Origin: Chrysaora quinquecirrha
Lineage: Eukaryota; Cnidaria; Scyphozoa; Semaeostomeae; Pelagiidae
Direction of reading: 5' to 3'
Assembly (NCBI GenBank): GCA_014526335.1
Contig: JACTAT010000322.1
Coordinates: 108,076 to 172,075, forward strand
DNA length: 64,000 nucleotides
The notes under the pieces were generated by a model. That model ran no database searches. It saw nothing but the letters and a program-made list of their open reading frames with translations, and had not been told where the DNA came from. Positions 51,101 to 57,100 of the stretch are shown piece by piece. Made by a program: the position numbers and the translations under genes. Positions within the stretch are counted from its first letter, which is position 1. The number at the start of each line of letters is the position of its first letter.

Positions 51101-54100
51101 ATTCACATTTTTGGTAATAGTTCAGTATCGGAGTATTTCTAGTAATCAATCCAGTATAGGCAAGTTAAGACGGACTAGAATTACCCTTAAATTTCAAATC
51201 AAGTCTCAAAGTTGTATTTTTTCTTGATTTCTTTGAATTTCATCGTCGATTTTGGCTTCACGTCTTTTTGATAGGCATTTATCATTATCTTATTTGTCAA
51301 CATAACATCAGATTCGACATACAGTACCATATAGCCAATCATATAGACAACAGTACATCAATTGGAGTTAAGAATTTACAATTACACAAAAGTATGTGAT
51401 ACTACAGAAAAATTTTATGATCCCATCTAGGGTCCCAGGTCCCCTCTAGGGTCCGATGTCAAATTCTAAATGGGTTTAAAATGCATTTACTGAAACATTT
51501 TAAATGCATTTATTGCCAACTTGAAGTGTTAAATTACATTTATTTGAGAAGGTAGGTCTTCTGTTTGATTCTCCACCAACTGTAAAAGGTGAAATATTCG
51601 AATTAATGCAAAATAAATGCGAAATAAATAAATGCATGAAATAAATGCATTTATTCCACGTTTAAATTATATTTATTTGTATGTCTTCTATTTTATTCTA
51701 AATGGGGAATTAATGTGAAATAAATGCGAAATAAATACGGAATACATGCGAAATAAATGCTCTTTGAATTTTAAATGCAGTAAGATTTGAATTGAAACAT
51801 TTAAATTGCATTTATTTTCTATCTGAACTAGGCAAATTGGACACAATTACATGCAATTTAAATGTTACATATTATAGAGTTACAAAAAAATAAATGCATT
51901 TAAATTCTGAATAAATCTTTTCTAAATGCAGAATTCTAAATGCGAACAAATTCATTGAAATATGGGCCTAATTCGATCTAACAAATCATACTACCGTAAA
52001 AGAATTAGACGAGAAAGATACGATTTCACCTGAATCGGTAAGCATTTAAGGAATTAAACAATGTACAAAAAAACGGTCAAAAACTGCTAAATCTATCTTC
52101 AAATGATTAAACATGCACAATTTTCTTCTTTTACTTGACAATCGTACCCTCTATCAACTTAATCAATGTCTCTGACCAAAACGGCAAGTTATTCCAGTAT
52201 GAAAAAGGCAGTTGACATCTGGTTTTGGGCTTTTTAGTGAGATGGATACCAAAGAATACTAGAATATAAGAATAAAGAACTAGAATTAAAATAGTCATTT
52301 TATTTTTAAATTTTTTGCGGAGCACAATATGAGAATTTCAGATGTTAAGTAAGATAGGAAACACTAGGACATAAGGGTTAAGCTTTATCAAAGGAAATGC
52401 ACTTCGATAAGATAACATAAAGTTTGGCAAGTCTAACATAAATTAGCCTATATTCATGATAAGCGCTGTGCTGCCTTTATTAAATCCAACAAGATTCAAC
52501 ACTCTCTTTTAACCCTGTCTGGACTGGACTATTTCGAGCATCGTCAGACCGGAGGGGGGCTAAATTATTCTGGAATGACTGAGAAGGTGAAATTTGGCTG
52601 AAATATCATTGTACTGGCGTAATGACGTAATAATCATTTGTCACTCTTGCCATTTCTGCCTTTAACTATATATTGACTGATAATCATTACCAAACTAGTG
52701 GAAAACACTTTTTGACTCTTAATCACATTTAAACATATTTTGTCACATTTGCTAGAAAATTTTCTCTATGTATGGATAGGAAATCTGCACATTTGCAGTC
52801 GAAAAATGTCATTATGTTTGTTCATATGGGTTTCTTGCGATTTTTTCTGATAGCAAAGTATAACTTCGTCAACATTACACTAATATATGCAAAAAGAAAT
52901 TAAATTTACATCGCTAGAGCGTTAGAAATTATTCTGATATCAGCAAATTCTAAAAATAGAACCCAAATGGATTTGGCAAAAACAGGGTTCATTTTCTGGT
53001 GTAATCTGATATGGGTCTGCTATTGCATAATTATCAAAGAAATTAGACAGAATTTTGTTAGTCAAATAGAGACGATTTTCAACATGGTTGCTCATTAGTA
53101 AACATGGAAACTACCACATCGCAAGGTCCACGGATAATTTTTAAGAAAAGTCAAGAACATTCATCTACTTTCGTTTGCTGTATTTGAGTTGTTGGGTTAA
53201 GTCTTAAAATACGTTGTAGACTCGTAAAGATTTGCCAAGAAAGAGACGCACTTCAAACTTCTCTGTAAAAGAAATGTAAAATCCTCATCGCAAACCTTAA
53301 AGTGCTGATGACACCAAACTTTCGATATGGATTTTCTTACATTTCCTTACAGAGTGTAACGCGCTGATTCCAGAATTGCAAGCAGAATTCGCGTATCTTT
53401 TCTAGAAATGATTTACAGTTTCTAAAAATTGCGAAACTCAAAAATTTTCTGCGAACAATTGTGACGTAGAAATTATGATCATTAGCATAGAGATTTCCTT
53501 TTTGCGCTTGCGCGAGGCCGAAGAAAGTCAAAAAGCCATGGAAGTCTGGCATTCTGAGAAGTGGCAGCTGTGAAGGCCACGGTTTATTTTAGGCCGTCAG
53601 CTTGCCTTCAACTCAACTCTGGGGACCAAGAAGAGCGATGAAGAAAAATTTCTGACGTAGATATTCAAAGATAAATAATTTTTGTCATAAGCAGCAAAAT
53701 GTTACATATGCAGGAAAATACATTTAGATCAATGAATTTCGTTTATTCCGTATGCTTCTCCTCCGTCGCAGTTACAGAATGGCCTACGAAAGTGGCAAAT
53801 GCAAAGTGGCAGTATTCGCACTGTTTAATATAGTGGGGGAGCTAAACACTAGAATCGTGCATAACGTGATACCAGCATGAAACTTGGTAGAAATAGGCAG
53901 TTTGATACGCTGAAAAAGATAGGATGTAGACCCATGCTGAAAAATGCCCCCTTGTTCTATTTTTAGACTGGGGTACTAGCTCCCAGGCCTTTAAAAGGAA
54001 ACTTGGAATACCTTTGCTGTATATCAAGATAAGAACATGAAACTTGGTAGAAATAGACAGTTTGATGCGATGAAAAAGATAGGATGTAGACCCACGCTGA

Positions 54101-57100
54101 AAAATGCCCCCTTGTTCTATTTTTAGACTGGGGTACTAGCTCCCAGGCCTCTAAAAGGAAAGTTGGAATACCTTTGCTGTATATCAAGATAAGAACATGA
54201 AACTTGGTAGAAATAGACAGTTTGATGCGCTGAAAAAGATAGGATGTAGACCCACGCTGAAAAATGCCCCCTTGTTCTATTTTTAGACTGGGGTACTAGC
54301 TCCCAGGCCTCTAAAAGGAAAGTTGGAATACCTTTGCTGTATATCAAGATAAGAACATGAAACTTGGTAGAAATAGACAGTTTGATGCGCTGAAAAAGAT
54401 AGGATGTAGACCCACGCTGAAAAGTGCCCCCTTGTTCTATTTTTAGACTGGGGTACTAGCTCCCAGGCCTCTAAAAGGAAAGTTGGAATACCTTTGCTGT
54501 ATATCAAGATAAGAACATGAAACTTGGTAGAAATAGGCAGTTTGATGCGCTGAAAAAGATAGGATGTAGACCCACGCTGAAAAATTCATCACCATCTCCA
54601 CTCGCAAAATCGGCTTTTGTCTTGAGCCGGTAATCAAAATTAAAATTTACTTTAGTTTTCTAAAAAACGTTTCTTAACCCCATAAATATTCAGAAACATT
54701 CACATGTGTATTTAGTTTGCTATCGCATGAAGAAATTTTATATCAAATTCACCTGGCCATAGCACGCTTTTAGGCCACTTTCCTCTTATCCAAATCAAGT
54801 AAATTTGGTAACAAATTGATCAGGAAAGATAAAATTTTCAGAAATTAGAAATGACTCAATATCGAAAATTTGGTGTCATAAGCACTTAAAACAAGTCTAA
54901 TATGCAGTAAATAGAAATAAAACTTACATTTGACGACATTGTGAAGTTGCTGTTCTTTATCCTGCCTCTTGTATTTTGCCTCTCCAGTGAAGCTGGATTC
55001 TGATTTTGCCCAGAACTTTTGTTCAAAAACGCTCAAAATCTTTTTCAAGAGTGTCACGTAAGGAAAGAATACCCTGTGGTGTGATAAAGCTTCAAGAAAG
55101 GGAAAGATATCATGCTAAAATGTCATTCCTTGGCTTATTATAATCAACGAAACGATATTATAATCAGTCCTGTATTCAACGATTTCGCAGTATTTCCCTG
55201 CATCTCGTTTCGTTTCGTTTCGTTTTGTTGATTATAATAAGCCAAGGAATGACATTATCTGTAACCTTGATAAACTTTCCAGTTTGGCTTTTAGGTGATT
55301 TTTGGGCTTTAGGGAGCAGTCATTAAGTATGTGCTATACTGGGGCGGAGGATATTTACAGAATCCTGAAAAAAATTTAAAACCCCTTCTAAATTTTCAAC
55401 AAAATGTTTCAGACCCCTTGAAAATGTTTGAAAGTTGTTTCATACCCCATCTTGGCTCTAATAAAAAGGCCCATTTCCACTTCGTTCGCATTCACTGTTC
55501 GCTAGCAAATTTGCAGTTTACCACTCGCTTGCGAACAGAATACAGCCTTCCTGATCAATTTTAGGTGATAAAAACGGAAACTTTTGCGAAAGCTTTAGCT
55601 TGTTTTGCAGTGGAAATCAAAATCGCTTCGCGTTCGCCTTTTTTTGATGGCTAGGGAACAGCGAATGCGAACGAAGTGGAAATGGGCCTTGAGATGAAAT
55701 CTAATGATTCCACAGGTCTACTGTTTGCATGTTTGCATCTTCTTTTCAGCTTCAATGTCACATTATGTACAAAGTCCTCTGCTCTGTAGTTAGTTGCAAC
55801 CCTTGTTGTTGTAAAGATAGACTCCACAAATGCCTCTTCATCCATCTCATTGTCACTGCTGTTAGGAAGCTCATCCACATCTGAAGAATCTGAGCTTGAT
55901 GCCACTGTATGTTCCAATACAAGGTTCTCGGTAATATGGTCAGAATCAATCAAATAATCTTCATCACATTCTAAATAATTTTGTTTCTTCCTGCAGACTT
56001 GTTGAGGCTATATGTGCCTTAATGAAATTAACTATCTCCCTTTTCTTCAGCTTGAGAGACTTGCACAATTTATGGTAGTGGAGATACTTGTCTTCGTAAA
56101 ATTATAAAGCAACTACTTAAAATGTTGAATAAGTATTATACGCGCCAACGTGAAAGAATTTTTTTGGAAGTAGTGCTTTTGGTTTCATACCCCCTCAAAA
56201 ACGTCAATATTTACTTCATGCCCCACCCCAATGTAACAAAAAAATCAAATACGCCTCATAAATACCCTCCGCCCCAGTATAGCACATACTTAATGACCGC
56301 TCCCTTATTCTCTCAGAACACAATTGTCGATCACATGCTTCCACAATGGCTGTCTTCATATTCCATTTTTAGCAATTAGTAACTCAAAAGAACGTTCCCT
56401 AAATCAATTCACTATAATTATAGAAAGTTTTTGAATCATTTCAGGGGGATTGGCCTTTTCACAGGACTTTTATCAAGGGAATTCTCTGTTGCTAAGGACG
56501 TTGCTTTGAGAAATTTTTCGACTTGGTCCACTTTAAACCTCTTTAAATGATGCAAACATTAGTTTATTCACATTGTAGGATGGATTACCCGAAAGTACGA
56601 TACTTTAGAAGAAGTATGCAAATAAATTTTAAATTTCAAAAATGTGTCAAATTTTTCCTTGTATAACCCGCTCTTTAACAACTCTGGTTTTCCAGTTCTT
56701 ATCGTCATCATTCACTGAAGTGTTATCCCAATCCATCTGTCCATCTGGTGTTTTTCCGTCCAACAATGATTGGCAAGATCACTTTTTTCAATTCGACCAT
56801 GGGTCACATTTGATTTATGTTCTTTGAGTCTTGTCTCTCTTTTCGATTGTTATAAAAGGCTGTAGTTCCAGCAGGCTTGCAAGGAAAGTACAGTCCCCGC
56901 AGCTTCGGGTAGGGACTGCATGGCCAAGCATAGCCGCTGGTACGCAGCTGTTCAATCCTGTTGTTGCCGCATCTGACTTCATGGCCAAACATGGCCGCTG
57001 GTCTCAGGGTTCATGTTGTTCAACCCCGTTGTTGCTGCACGGGACTTGCTCCCAGTTCATGTCATCGCGAATTTGATGGAGCTTACCTTCCTGTTACAGC

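Noticed and set aside
53842..54637. Repeated minus-strand frames of about 74 codons, suggesting a repeat protein
   Set aside because: The 160-bp period is not a multiple of three, so successive units do not read as one protein.
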